From: Agrobacterium sp. AGB01
Lineage (GTDB): Bacteria > Pseudomonadota > Alphaproteobacteria > Rhizobiales > Rhizobiaceae
Length of the DNA: 64,000 nt
Assembly: GCF_014851585.1 (NCBI RefSeq)
Contig: NZ_JACVAB010000010.1
Span: forward strand, 1 to 64,000
Reading direction: 5' to 3'
In this document: positions 54,128 to 62,925 of the stretch, piece after piece
Layout: every line of letters begins with the position of its first letter
How positions within the stretch are numbered: the stretch's first letter is position 1
Program-made: the position numbers and the translations under genes
The notes under the pieces: model-generated
Seen by the model: the letters and a program-made list of their open reading frames with translations, nothing else
Database searches by the model: none
What the model was told of the DNA's origin: nothing

Positions 54128-54388
54128 GTCATCGCTTCTCTGCTGTCACTCGATCTGAAATAGCCGTCAGAGGGTTTTAAGCGGCAAAATCAAGTCGCGC
54201 AATGGCGACCACAAAACAAACCCCTAAAATTTCCATTTATTTTCAATAACTTGAAAGGTGAATGCGTTTTTTCTCACTCTTTTTGTCATTTCCCTGTTGC
54301 ATTTGAAAATCGATTGAGCGATATAGCCCCCGTCGCCGCAACGCAGCGACCCACGGCTCAGCGACTACCCCGGGCCTTGGATTTTTGA

Positions 54389-54463
54389 GCGGGTGTAGCT
54401 CAGGGGTAGAGCACAACCTTGCCAAGGTTGGGGTCGAGGGTTCAAATCCCTTCGCCCGCTCCA
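54389..54463 (+). tRNA. tRNA-Gly (GCC), copy 1
   Basis: The gene is 75 bases including the encoded CCA. The acceptor stem GCGGGTG pairs with CGCCCGC, the D arm has GTAGCTCAGGGGTAGAGC, the anticodon stem-loop is ACCTTGCCAAGGT with anticodon GCC, and the T arm is GAGGGTTCAAATCCCTT. It is identical to copy 2. Confidence 0.97.
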
Positions 54464-54465
54464 AA

Positions 54466-54512
54466 TCTCCGAAAAGGAGATAAATGCTCAAAACCGCCGC
54501 AAGGCGGTTTTT
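54466..54512 (+). terminator. Trailer hairpin and terminator of tRNA-Gly copy 1
   Basis: A small hairpin (ATCTCC and GGAGAT) directly follows the tRNA, then AAACCGCC-GCAA-GGCGGTTTTT at 54491-54512, a good intrinsic terminator. Both are repeated after copy 2. Confidence 0.9.
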
Positions 54513-54540
54513 GCATTTCAGTCCTATTGTTTTTCAATTT

Positions 54541-54610
54541 CTTTGAAGCCTTCCCACAGATTATGCGCCTTCAACGGCAGAAAACTAAATGCATCACGAA
54601 ATGTATTGAG
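54541..54610 (-). pseudogene. Fragment of the endonuclease gene 3' end
   Basis: Bases 54541-54580 match, with substitutions, the last codons of the endonuclease gene at 54845-54895 (for example TGCGCCTTCAACGGCAG against TGTGCCTTCAGCGGCAG). Bases 54580-54610 (ACTAAATGCATCACGAAATG) match an internal part of the same gene at 55034-55062. About 135 bases between these are missing. It is a leftover from the tandem duplication and codes for nothing. Confidence 0.8.
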
Positions 54611-54704
54611 TATTGCATTTGAAAATCGATTGAGCGATATAGCCGTCGTCGCCGCAACGCAGCGACCCACGGCTCAGCAACTACCCCGGGCCCTGGATTT
54701 TTGA

Positions 54705-54779
54705 GCGGGTGTAGCTCAGGGGTAGAGCACAACCTTGCCAAGGTTGGGGTCGAGGGTTCAAATCCCTTCGCCCGCTCCA
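54705..54779 (+). tRNA. tRNA-Gly (GCC), copy 2
   Basis: The 75-base gene is identical to copy 1, including anticodon GCC and the encoded CCA. It lies in the second 316-base repeat and is followed by the same hairpins. Confidence 0.97.
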
Positions 54780-54781
54780 AA

Positions 54782-54828
54782 TCTCCTAAAAGGAGATAAA
54801 TTCTCAAAACCGCCGCAAGGCGGTTTTT
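54782..54828 (+). terminator. Trailer hairpin and terminator of tRNA-Gly copy 2
   Basis: ATCTCC and GGAGAT form the trailer hairpin, then AAACCGCC-GCAA-GGCGGTTTTT at 54807-54828 is the terminator. It also faces the 3' end of the convergent endonuclease gene. Confidence 0.9.
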
Positions 54829-54839
54829 GCATTTCTGGC

Positions 54840-55673
54840 CTATTGTTTGTCAGTTTCCTTGACACCATCCCACTGAATATGTGCCTTCAGCGGCAGGTGG
54901 TCAGAAGCAACGCGTGCCAGTGCCGAATCATGCACAGTTACCGAACCAATCAATTCTTTGCGGTTGGCGATGATTCGATCCAGCGCAAGCACCGGCAGGT
55001 TGGAAGGAAAGCTCGGCACCGCCGGCGGCAAAAAACCAAATGCATCACGAAATGTATTGAGTGACGATCCTTTTCCAAGCCGCCACTCATTAAGATCGCC
55101 CATCAAAATGGTTGGCAGTCCCTCACGTTCGCCCAACAGTTCCAGCAATGCCCTCGCCTGTTGCGCTCTCGAATGCCGCAAAAGCCCGAAATGCGCAGCA
55201 ATCACCCGCAGCGCGCCACCACGCTTCAATTCAAGTTCAGTGACCAGCGCACCGCGTGGCTCAAGACCGGGCAGTTTTACCGTGTGCACATCCCGGACTT
55301 TGCCTTCCTTGAACAGCAGCACGTTACCGTGCCAGCCATGCGCCTTGCCTGCCGGTGCAATGGGCACGGCGACCAGGCCATTTTCGCGCTCCAGCCTCGC
55401 CAGATCGAGCAGGCCACGTCGTTCGCCGAAGCGGGTATCGGCTTCTTGCAGGGCAATAATGTCGGCGCCGATTTCCTGAATGACGCGACTGGTTCGCTCA
55501 GGGTCAAAACGGCCGTCCCGGCCAACGCATTTATGAACATTATAAGAGGCGATCACCGGCTGTGACGTGTCCATCAACACGCCATGCTCCTGACGGCGCC
55601 GCCGATTCTTGATGGATGCCATTAGTGCGGCTTGCAGGCTCTCCGTCTTGGTCTTTTCCCTGATACGATTCAC
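54840..55673 (-). CDS. Endonuclease/exonuclease/phosphatase family protein (277 aa)
   Basis: The metal-dependent EEP fold is clear: SYNVHKCVGRDGRFDPERTS and ADIIALQEADTRFGERRG (catalytic Glu), VIAAHFGLLRHSRAQQ (His), TILMGDLNEWRLG (Asp-x-Asn) and the closing ASDHLPLKAHI (Asp-His). Substrates in this family range from DNA to lipids and phosphates. Its place after a phospholipase-D-type gene suggests a lipid-linked role, as in many proteobacteria where this pair is conserved. I chose GTG 55673 with GGGAGA upstream; GTG 55718 would overlap the cls gene. Part of its 3' end was duplicated with the tRNA. Confidence 0.88.
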   Translation of the reverse strand: MNRIREKTKTESLQAALMASIKNRRRRQEHGVLMDTSQPVIASYNVHKCVGRDGRFDPERTSRVIQEIGADIIALQEADTRFGERRGLLDLARLERENGLVAVPIAPAGKAHGWHGNVLLFKEGKVRDVHTVKLPGLEPRGALVTELELKRGGALRVIAAHFGLLRHSRAQQARALLELLGEREGLPTILMGDLNEWRLGKGSSLNTFRDAFGFLPPAVPSFPSNLPVLALDRIIANRKELIGSVTVHDSALARVASDHLPLKAHIQWDGVKETDKQ

Positions 55674-55693
55674 GAAATGCCATTCTCCCGCAA

Positions 55694-57154
55694 TTACAGA
55701 TAAGGTGAGGCCAACCACAGAACCCGCTCGGTAAAGCGGACCAGAAACGGACGTGCACGTAACGCATCAAGGCTGACCGCGGTTGCGTTCTGGCGAGCCG
55801 TCTCAATGCGTTCAGCGATCTGGCGGGCGAAGGCTTCATCCAGCACTTCGATATCGATCTCAAAATTCAACCGCAGCGAACGCGGGTCAAGGTTCGAAGA
55901 ACCGACATAGGACCAGCGATCATCAATCACCATCAGCTTGGAGTGGTTGAAGGCACCTTCCGCCCGCCAGATACGGCAATAGTTCCTCAAAAGCTGGTCA
56001 AACTGCGCCGTCATGGCATGGTCCACCAGCTTGAGATTGTTGCTGGCCGGCACAATCACATCCACCTGCACGCCGCGGCGCGCCGCCGTGATGATCGACG
56101 AGATCAATTCACGGTCAGGCAGGAAATAGGGTGACATGATCAGGATAGAGGAACGTGCGACTGAGAACGCCCCCATCAGCATCTTGTGGCTGGTTTCGAT
56201 ACTTTTATCCGGACCCGATGACGCAATACGCGCCATCAACGGTGAGCCCGGTTCGGCATCCGGCAGCACGATATCCCAAACAGGGCCGTCGAGAAGCTCG
56301 TCAGTGGTAAAACGCCAGTCCTCGGCAGCAATGGTAAACAGGTCGGCGACGATTGGTCCCGTTACCTTGAAATGTGTGTCGAGCGCGAAATCCTTGCCGG
56401 CAAATTCTCCGGTGAAACCTTCTCGTATGTTCATGCCGCCGGTAAAACAGAACTGCCCATCGACAACCAGGATCTTGCGGTGCGTGCGCAAATTGGCATA
56501 GGGCAGCCTCAATCCCATCACCACCTGACCGTTGAACACGTCAGTGGTAACACCCTCTCGCTGCAGATGACCGACGATACTTGGCACGGAATAACGGGCA
56601 CCCACGGCATCCACCAGCACCCGCACCTCAACGCCGCGTTTTTTTGCCTGTGACAGCGCCTCGACAAACCGCAGGCCAATACGGTCATGGTCGAAAATAT
56701 AGGTTTCCAGAATGACGCTACGCTGCGCGGCATGGATGGCATCCAGCATCGCCTTATAGGCCGCGTCACCAGTTTCCAGCGGCGTTATGCTGTTGCCGGA
56801 CGTCATCGCATGGCGGGTCACGCGGTCGGCCAGCGTCTTCATTGCCGCAAAGCGACGTCCAAACAGCCGGGTGACAGTCTCGCCATCGACGTCATATTGC
56901 ACAACGCGGTCCATGATACCGCCCTGCACCAGGGAGCGATGCTGAATGATGGAGCTGCGCCTTATGCGATTGATGCCGACAATAAAATAGATGACTGCAC
57001 CAACGATAGGCGACAGAACGATCACACCGACCCACCCGACGGCGGAGCGAACCTCTTCTTTGGTCATCGTGGCGTGGACGGCAGCGATCGTTCCCAGGAC
57101 CACGGAAAGAACGGCAAGAATATGCGGCCAATAGGTCACGAACAGATCGAGCAT
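55694..57154 (-). CDS. cls: Cardiolipin synthase, phospholipase D family (486 aa)
   Basis: The enzyme joins two phosphatidylglycerols to cardiolipin in the membrane. Two N-terminal membrane helices (LFVTYWPHILAVLSVVLGTI and SAVGWVGVIVLSPIVGAVIY) are followed by two HKD motifs, HRKILVVDGQFCFTGGMN and NHSKLMVIDDRWSYVGSSN, both complete. Length matches Cls. It starts at ATG 57154 and its stop is 20 bases before the endonuclease-family gene, so the two are one operon. Confidence 0.95.
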   Translation of the reverse strand: MLDLFVTYWPHILAVLSVVLGTIAAVHATMTKEEVRSAVGWVGVIVLSPIVGAVIYFIVGINRIRRSSIIQHRSLVQGGIMDRVVQYDVDGETVTRLFGRRFAAMKTLADRVTRHAMTSGNSITPLETGDAAYKAMLDAIHAAQRSVILETYIFDHDRIGLRFVEALSQAKKRGVEVRVLVDAVGARYSVPSIVGHLQREGVTTDVFNGQVVMGLRLPYANLRTHRKILVVDGQFCFTGGMNIREGFTGEFAGKDFALDTHFKVTGPIVADLFTIAAEDWRFTTDELLDGPVWDIVLPDAEPGSPLMARIASSGPDKSIETSHKMLMGAFSVARSSILIMSPYFLPDRELISSIITAARRGVQVDVIVPASNNLKLVDHAMTAQFDQLLRNYCRIWRAEGAFNHSKLMVIDDRWSYVGSSNLDPRSLRLNFEIDIEVLDEAFARQIAERIETARQNATAVSLDALRARPFLVRFTERVLWLASPYL

Positions 57155-57250
57155 GCATTAAATATAATACGGTTGTTGCGGCACGCAATGCGTGCCGCAA
57201 TCAAAGGCTGTACTATCGCCGGAAATCCGTCGCCCGTCTTTCAGGGCAGT

Positions 57251-58684
57251 TTAGCGCGATGACATTTCGCGGATCGGCGGCTCAGACCCTTCCGGCAGTG
57301 GGCTGATATAGGGCTTCCCTTTACGGCGCCTGACCAGATCAGCCCGTGCAGCCTCACGCAACTGTTCACTTTCCAGCGCAGCCAGTCCTGTAGCCGCCAT
57401 GACCTTAGCCACTGCCACCATGCCCTTGTGGGCCGCCGGGCTCTTGCCCTGCGCGACGAGTTGCCAGGTGTGGAACTGTGTGCCGATGGCGCAGGTTGGA
57501 CCATCCGCCTGCACGGTTGGTACTACCCAGCTGACATCGCCTACATCGGTCGAGCCGGTGCTTAATGTCGCGCGATCATGCGAAGGCACGACAAAATCCG
57601 TCAGCGGAATATCCCGCTCCGGCAAGCTGAATGCGCGCCAGGTCGCTGCAATATCGTCGGGTGACAGCGCCTTGCGGATTTCCGTGGCAAAGGCACGGTC
57701 CTGCTCATCAAACTCAGGCACGCCCAACTGCTCCCATATATCCTGCATGACATCCATTAGTGGCGTGTTGGGCAAAAGATTGGAAACGGCACTGATCACC
57801 CGGCTCTCGACCGAGGTTTCCGTCATCAGCGTTGCGCCTTTTGCAACATTTTTGACACGCTCGATCAGCGACAGCATACCGTCGAGTTCCGGCGCACGCA
57901 CCACATAGCGCACCTTGGCGCGTGCCTGCACCACATTGGGGGAAATGCCGCCCGTATCCAGCACTGCGTAATGGATGCGGCAATCAGACGGCATATGTTC
58001 ACGCAGATAATTGACCCCGACATTCATTAATTCCACCGCATCAAGCGCGCTGCGTCCCAGATGAGGGTTTGCGCCAGCATGTGCAGCACGCCCCTTAAAG
58101 GTAAAGTCGACGCGGGAATTGGCCAGTGTCGTACTACGCTGAACGCCCGCAAAATCGCTGGGATGCCAGCAGACGGCAACATCGACATCATCAAACACAC
58201 CGGCCCGCACCATAAAGGCCTTTGCCGCGCCACCTTCTTCTGCCGGGCAACCATAATAACGCACGCGGCCGGCAATACCTGTGTCCGCCAGCCAGTCCTT
58301 CAACGCAGTCGCCGCCAGCAAGGACGCCGATCCAAGCAAATTGTGGCCGCAACCATGGCCATTGGCACCTTCGGTTTCAGGATCGTGGTTGGTGGCGCCC
58401 GCCTTCTGGCTCAAACCGGCCAGCGCATCATATTCACCCAGAAACACAATGACCGGGCCACCTTTTCCCGCTTCGCCCATCAACGCGGTTGGAATACCCG
58501 CCAGATCGGCCGTGACGTTGAAGCCCTGTTTTTCCAGCATGCTGCGGTGTGCGGCGGCCGATGCCGTCTCCATGTAACAGGTCTCGGGTGTTCCCCATAC
58601 GGTGTCGCTAAGCTCTATGAAGTCCTGCTTTTTATCCTCCACAATCTGCCAGATACGTGGACGGTTGGAATCTTGCTGCGTCAT
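57251..58684 (-). CDS. M20 family amidohydrolase, AbgB-like (477 aa)
   Basis: This zinc-dependent amidase resembles AbgB, which cleaves p-aminobenzoyl-glutamate, and other indole-3-acetyl-amino-acid hydrolases. Signs are the N-terminal DFIELSDTVWGTPETCYMET, VIVFLGEYDALAGLSQKAGA, the metal-site motif GHGCGHNLLGSASL, CPAEEGGAAKAFM with the catalytic Glu, and CWHPSDFAGVQRST. The dimerisation domain lies in between. The real substrate is not known. I chose ATG 58684 (MTQQDSNRPRIWQIV); the frame extends upstream to 58777 but with no start signal. It is divergent from pdxY. Confidence 0.88.
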   Translation of the reverse strand: MTQQDSNRPRIWQIVEDKKQDFIELSDTVWGTPETCYMETASAAAHRSMLEKQGFNVTADLAGIPTALMGEAGKGGPVIVFLGEYDALAGLSQKAGATNHDPETEGANGHGCGHNLLGSASLLAATALKDWLADTGIAGRVRYYGCPAEEGGAAKAFMVRAGVFDDVDVAVCWHPSDFAGVQRSTTLANSRVDFTFKGRAAHAGANPHLGRSALDAVELMNVGVNYLREHMPSDCRIHYAVLDTGGISPNVVQARAKVRYVVRAPELDGMLSLIERVKNVAKGATLMTETSVESRVISAVSNLLPNTPLMDVMQDIWEQLGVPEFDEQDRAFATEIRKALSPDDIAATWRAFSLPERDIPLTDFVVPSHDRATLSTGSTDVGDVSWVVPTVQADGPTCAIGTQFHTWQLVAQGKSPAAHKGMVAVAKVMAATGLAALESEQLREAARADLVRRRKGKPYISPLPEGSEPPIREMSSR

Positions 58685-58897
58685 GCTGAAATACTTTCGT
58701 GACAGTCCCGGAATAGGTGCTGGGCGTGACCATAGCTTTTGATTGTAAAATGAAAAGTGTCGCTTCAGGCCAGCCATGCGTAAACAACGGTGGAATATAA
58801 TAAATTGCTATGCCATGAGAGGCGGCAATGAATGCTAAAGCCTGACAGAAGTGGCGCACCATCGCCGCTCCCGGGCTTCGATTGGAATGTGAGTGTC

Positions 58898-59773
58898 ATG
58901 TCTGAAACCGTAAACGGCAGCGTCATCGCCATATCCAGCCAGGTCATGCGCGGTTCCGTCGGCAACCGCGCCGCGGCATTTGCCCTTGAAACACTGGGCT
59001 TTCCGGTTTGGTCCGTTCCCACCATTGTCATGCCATGGCATCCCGGCCAGGGACCTTCCACCCGGTTGCGTTTTCCCGACGCGGATTTTGAAAAGGCGAT
59101 GGACGATCTGGCCAATGCGCCATGGACCGGTGAAGTCAAAGCTGTACTAACGGGCTATTTCGGTAGCGCTGCGCAGGTGAGAGCCGTTGCGCGACTGATA
59201 AAGACGCTGCGGGAAAAGAACCCGGACCTGATTTACGCCTGCGACCCCGTCATGGGCGACAAGGGCGGGCTTTATGTGCCGCTGGAAACCGCGCACGCCA
59301 TTCTGGACGAGCTTATTCCACTTGCCTCGATTGCCACCCCCAATCGTTATGAGCTTGCCTGGATGAGTGGTGCAGACCTTGAAACCAATGCCACCATTAT
59401 GGATGCGGCTCTGGCGCTTGGCCCTGCACGCATGCTGGTTACTTCGGCAGTGCCGATGATGGCAGGCGGTATCGGCAATCTGTTCCTCAGCGGTAAAGCC
59501 GCCTTGCTGGCTGAACACCGTTCGATCGACAATGTGCCAAACGGCCTGGGCGATTTGCTGGGCGCGCTGTTTCTGGCGCGGGTGCTGCAGGGCATGAGCG
59601 ATGAGAAGGCCCTGCAACTGGCAACGGCCAGCGTTTTTGAGATACTGGCACGCACCATGAAACGTGGCATGAATGAACTGACGCTGGAAACCGACGCCTC
59701 AAGTCTTTCTACGCCCATGGCCATGGTACAAATGCGCCACCTGATGCATCCCGGCCGGCTGAAACAAAAATAA
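58898..59773 (+). CDS. pdxY: Pyridoxal kinase PdxY (291 aa)
   Basis: PdxY phosphorylates pyridoxal in the vitamin B6 salvage route. Evidence is the N-terminal SVIAISSQVMRGSVGNRAAA, the substrate segment SVPTIVMPWHPGQGPS, the ATP/Mg motif DPVMGDKGGLYVP, TPNRYELAWMSG and the C-terminal NGLGDLLGALFLARVL, where the catalytic Asp is in GLGD. Length equals that of PdxY. ATG 58898 is used; an earlier in-frame start at 58832 precedes the family-type N-terminus. It is divergent from the M20 hydrolase gene. Confidence 0.92.
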   Translation: MSETVNGSVIAISSQVMRGSVGNRAAAFALETLGFPVWSVPTIVMPWHPGQGPSTRLRFPDADFEKAMDDLANAPWTGEVKAVLTGYFGSAAQVRAVARLIKTLREKNPDLIYACDPVMGDKGGLYVPLETAHAILDELIPLASIATPNRYELAWMSGADLETNATIMDAALALGPARMLVTSAVPMMAGGIGNLFLSGKAALLAEHRSIDNVPNGLGDLLGALFLARVLQGMSDEKALQLATASVFEILARTMKRGMNELTLETDASSLSTPMAMVQMRHLMHPGRLKQK

Positions 59774-59779
59774 CAGCTA

Positions 59780-59854
59780 CTCGATCTGCCAAAAAGGTGT
59801 AGATCGAGCTCATTCAGAAAATGCGAAAATACAAAACCATGCGCATTTTTCGCA
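59780..59854. other. Two inverted repeats between pdxY and the carbonic anhydrase gene
   Basis: CTCGATCT (59780) pairs with AGATCGAG (59801-59808) over a 13-base loop, and TGCGAAAA (59822) pairs with TTTTCGCA (59847-59854) over a 17-base loop. They may end pdxY transcription or control the carbonic anhydrase gene; neither has a clear T tract. Confidence 0.45.
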
Positions 59855-59934
59855 ATCGGGCCTGTCCCTTGCTGCTTCGGGACAGACCTCACCAACTGAT
59901 TGATATTCAGTCAAAGGAAGGATAATTCGAACCC

Positions 59935-60576
59935 ATGCAGAATTTCCCCCCATCTCTTCTGTCTGGCTACAGAAACTTCATGAGCGGTCGCTACAAGGAC
60001 GAAAGCGAACGTTATCGCGCCCTGGCTGAAACCGGTCAAAAACCTCAAACACTCTTTATTGCCTGTTGCGACTCCCGCGCTGCGCCCGAAACGATTTTCG
60101 ATTGCGGCCCGGGAGAACTGTTCGTGATGCGCAACGTGGCTAACATGGTCCCGCCATTTGAACCCGACGGCCAGTACCACGGCACATCCTCGGCCATTGA
60201 ATATGCCGTTCAGGTCTTGAAGGTGAAGGACATTGTTGTGATGGGTCACGGCCGCTGCGGCGGCATCCAGGCGGCTCTCGACCCCAATCTCGCACCCTTG
60301 TCGCCAGGCGACTTTATCGGCCGCTGGATGGGCCTTGTGAAGCCCGCTGCCGAGCAAATCCAGAGCAACGATATCATGACGGCTGGCGAGCGCCAGACCG
60401 CACTTGAGCGCGTCTCAATCCGCAACTCCATCAACAACCTCATGACCTTCCCGTTCCTGAAAACCCAGGTCGAAGCTGGCAAAACAAAAATTCACGGCGC
60501 ATGGTTCGACATCTCGACCGGTGAACTGTGGATCATGGACAGCAAAACGGGCGACTTTCGCCGCCCGGATGTGTGA
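59935..60576 (+). CDS. Beta-class carbonic anhydrase (213 aa)
   Basis: The enzyme interconverts carbon dioxide and bicarbonate in the cytoplasm. Zinc ligands Cys44, His105 and Cys108 and the Asp46-Arg48 dyad are in place (FIACCDSRAAPE and VMGHGRCGGIQ). Length and the segments GPGELFVMRNVANMVPPFEP and GTSSAIEYAVQVLKVKDIVV are typical of the proteobacterial beta class. The start ATG 59935 has AGGAAGGA upstream at a somewhat long distance. It stands alone. Confidence 0.95.
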   Translation: MQNFPPSLLSGYRNFMSGRYKDESERYRALAETGQKPQTLFIACCDSRAAPETIFDCGPGELFVMRNVANMVPPFEPDGQYHGTSSAIEYAVQVLKVKDIVVMGHGRCGGIQAALDPNLAPLSPGDFIGRWMGLVKPAAEQIQSNDIMTAGERQTALERVSIRNSINNLMTFPFLKTQVEAGKTKIHGAWFDISTGELWIMDSKTGDFRRPDV

Positions 60577-60602
60577 TTGAACTGAAGTGGTGACGGCCAG
60601 AC

Positions 60603-61418
60603 TTACTGGCCGTCGATCGCCTGACCAATATGGGCAATCGCCTGCTGGTAAACGCTTGCAGCATTCCAGCCCTGAATGGCGGCATAGCTCGGCTGACCGG
60701 GCTGATAACCGGCACCACGAACCCAACCGTGACCCTTGAGGAAGTTTGCCGTCGAGGCAAGTGCATCGGCGCGCGAACCAACCAGATCAACGCGACCGTC
60801 ACGGTCAGCATCAACGCCGTAACGAACCACGTTCAGCGGCAAGAACTGCGTCTGGCCAATTTCGCCGTGTGCTGCACCCTTGGCACTGGTCGACAGTGAA
60901 CCCTTGCCGACGAGCTGCAGAGCCGCATAAAGCTGCTCTGTGAAATATTCAGACCGACGGCAGTCATAAGACAGGGTCGCAACAGCGGACAGCGTGTGCT
61001 GGTTGCCCATGAAGCTGCCAAAACCGGTTTCCATGCCCCAGATCGCAATCAGCGGGCCAGCAGGAACACCATAAGTCTTTTCAAGCTGCGCAAACAGCGC
61101 GGCATTGTTGCGCTTCATGGTTTTGCCACGGGAAATGATTGTTGCGCCGCCACGCTTCTGCATGAACTGGTCGAAGGAAAGCTTGAAGCTGTGCTGGCCA
61201 CGGTCAGCGCGAATGGTAGCGGTATTGTAGGTCACATTGGCAAAAGCGCGGTCAAGAACCGACTTGCTGACACCCTTGGCAGCGGCTTCACTCTTGAAGG
61301 CATCAACCCACTGCGGAAAACCAGCAGACGTATTGCCACATTGCGCAGCCATTACAGGCGCAGCCACCAAACCGGCAAACATCGCCACACCAAGGGAAAG
61401 TACCTTCATTGCCCGCAT
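60603..61418 (-). CDS. Lytic murein transglycosylase, MltB family (271 aa)
   Basis: This exported enzyme cleaves the glycan strands of peptidoglycan. It has a signal peptide (MKVLSLGVAMFAGLVAAPVM), the domain opening FPQWVDAFKSEAAAKGVSKS, the catalytic Glu130 in PLIAIWGMETGFGSFMG, and AHGEIGQTQFLPLNVVRYGV, a typical GH103 motif. It lacks the peptidoglycan-binding module often found in larger MltB proteins. The start ATG 61418 has GAGGA a little far upstream; ATG 61409 is possible. It is convergent with the carbonic anhydrase gene. Confidence 0.92.
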   Translation of the reverse strand: MRAMKVLSLGVAMFAGLVAAPVMAAQCGNTSAGFPQWVDAFKSEAAAKGVSKSVLDRAFANVTYNTATIRADRGQHSFKLSFDQFMQKRGGATIISRGKTMKRNNAALFAQLEKTYGVPAGPLIAIWGMETGFGSFMGNQHTLSAVATLSYDCRRSEYFTEQLYAALQLVGKGSLSTSAKGAAHGEIGQTQFLPLNVVRYGVDADRDGRVDLVGSRADALASTANFLKGHGWVRGAGYQPGQPSYAAIQGWNAASVYQQAIAHIGQAIDGQ

Positions 61419-61551
61419 CAGAAATTCGTCCTCGATTGTTACTTCAGGGGAACTTCGCCCCTGACAGCGCACGGCCTTGTTGCCGCGTATAAATTGTAAA
61501 ATGCCTGCTCATGGAAGAAGCGGCAAATAAACTGGCCGTGATGCGGCTAAT

Positions 61552-61588
61552 TTAAAACCCGCCTCTTCTTAACTGAACAGGCGGGTTA
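61552..61588 (-). terminator. Intrinsic terminator after asd
   Basis: On the minus strand AACCCGCC pairs with GGCGGGTT over a 17-base loop, followed by TTAAA. It lies 27 bases past the asd stop. Confidence 0.8.
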
Positions 61589-61614
61589 TATTCAACGTTT
61601 CTTACGAAAAAGTA

Positions 61615-62649
61615 TCAAGCAGCAGCTTTGCGTGGCTTGATAAGGCCACGGTTGACCAGAAGCTCGGCAATCTGGATCGCGTTAAGGGCTGCACCCTTAC
61701 GCAGGTTGTCGGAAACAACCCAGATGTTCAGGCCGTTTTCAACGGTTGCGTCTTCACGGATACGCGAGATGTAAGTCGCATCTTCACCAGCGCTTTCGAC
61801 CGGCGTGATGTAGCCGCCGTCTTCATGCTTGTCGATAACGAGGCAACCTGGCGCTTCGCGCAGGATGTCACGGGCCTGATCGGCAGTGATCTCGTTTTCG
61901 AATTCGATGTTGACGGACTCAGAGTGACCGATGAACACAGGAACGCGAACAGCCGTGCATGTGACCTTAATCTTTGGATCAAGCATCTTCTTGGTTTCAG
62001 CCAGAACCTTCCACTCTTCCTTCGTGTAACCGTCTTCCATGAACACGTCGATGTGCGGGATAACGTTGAAGGCAATACGCTTGGTGAACTTCTTGTTCTC
62101 GACTGGGTCAGCCACGAACACTGCGCGGGTCTGCGTGAACAGTTCGTCCATCCCTTCCTTGCCAGCGCCGGAAACGGACTGATAAGTGGACACGACAACA
62201 CGCTTGATCTTGGCAAAGTCATGCAGCGGCTTCAGCGCGACAACGAGCTGCGCTGTCGAGCAATTTGGGTTGGCGATGATGTTCTTCTTGCCAAAAGTAT
62301 TGATGGCATCCGGGTTTACTTCCGGCACGATCAACGGAACTTCCTGATCATAACGCCATGCGGAAGAGTTATCGATGACGACGCAACCCTGTGCGCCAAT
62401 CTTCGGAGACCACTTCTTGGAGATGTCGCCACCAGCCGACATCAGGCAGATATCGGTGTCGGAGAAATCGTAATTTTCGAGATTGGAAACCTTCAGCGTA
62501 CGGTCACCGTAGGAAACTTCCGTACCCTGGCTGCGTGCCGAGGCCAGCGCCACAACTTCATCTGCTGGAAACCCGCGTTCTGCGAGGATATTGAGCATCT
62601 CGCGACCGACATTACCGGTGGCGCCTGCGATTGCAACTTTGAAACCCAT
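61615..62649 (-). CDS. asd: Aspartate-semialdehyde dehydrogenase (344 aa)
   Basis: Asd reduces aspartyl phosphate to the semialdehyde, the branch point to lysine, threonine, methionine and diaminopimelate. It has the NADP motif VAIAGATGNVGREMLNIL, the active-site Cys in NPNCSTAQLVVALKPL, and the His motif in VRVPVFIGHSESV. Length fits the family. The ATG 62649 follows AAGAGAG; a TTG at 62655 is not needed. A promoter-like TTGACA lies about 270 bases upstream, giving an unusually long leader. A terminator lies behind it. Confidence 0.96.
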   Translation of the reverse strand: MGFKVAIAGATGNVGREMLNILAERGFPADEVVALASARSQGTEVSYGDRTLKVSNLENYDFSDTDICLMSAGGDISKKWSPKIGAQGCVVIDNSSAWRYDQEVPLIVPEVNPDAINTFGKKNIIANPNCSTAQLVVALKPLHDFAKIKRVVVSTYQSVSGAGKEGMDELFTQTRAVFVADPVENKKFTKRIAFNVIPHIDVFMEDGYTKEEWKVLAETKKMLDPKIKVTCTAVRVPVFIGHSESVNIEFENEITADQARDILREAPGCLVIDKHEDGGYITPVESAGEDATYISRIREDATVENGLNIWVVSDNLRKGAALNAIQIAELLVNRGLIKPRKAAA

Positions 62650-62897
62650 AATCAAGCTCTCTTTCTTCTCTCCTCTTTTTGGTGAGGGGGAACCGCATTG
62701 CTGCGATTTCCTGTTCCCCAGCCAAACCGGGGAGAGAGCGGTGGCCAGAGACGTCAGACGGTTTTAATCGTCGTTTTGGCCATAATTCGGATAGAATAAG
62801 AAAAGCGTGGTAAAGCCCCGGCTTCATCAGCCGGTCTGTTGCATGCAGCAATGTCACAGACATTTAAATGCAAGGTCGCTCTCCCTTTCGAGGCAAG

Positions 62898-62925
62898 CTA
62901 TTAGATGGTTTAGCGGTTCTGTCAA
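62898..62925 (-). promoter_or_regulatory. asd: Candidate asd promoter
   Basis: On the minus strand TTGACA (62920-62925) is a perfect -35 and TAATAG (62898-62903) a plausible -10, with 16 bases between. The start would be at about 62890, some 240 bases before the asd ATG. Confidence 0.5.

Larger units (their letters stand above)
54297..54612. repeat. 316-bp tandem repeat copy A (tRNA-Gly unit)
   Basis: The block starting TTGCATTTGAAAATCG at 54297 is repeated at 54613, exactly 316 bases later. It carries a promoter-like leader (GATTGAGCGATATAG), a tRNA-Gly gene, two trailing hairpins and a decayed copy of the 3' end of the endonuclease gene that follows copy B. The tRNA halves of the two copies are almost identical. 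Confidence 0.9.

Noticed and set aside
54243-54807. Two minus-strand ORFs of 82 and 78 codons containing AKGFEPSTPTLARLCSTPELHP
   Set aside because: They are the reverse strand of the two tRNA-Gly genes; this false peptide is a common annotation error.
62612-62863. 83-codon minus-strand ORF overlapping the asd start
   Set aside because: No good ribosome site and no family; kept only as a possible leader element in the asd finding.
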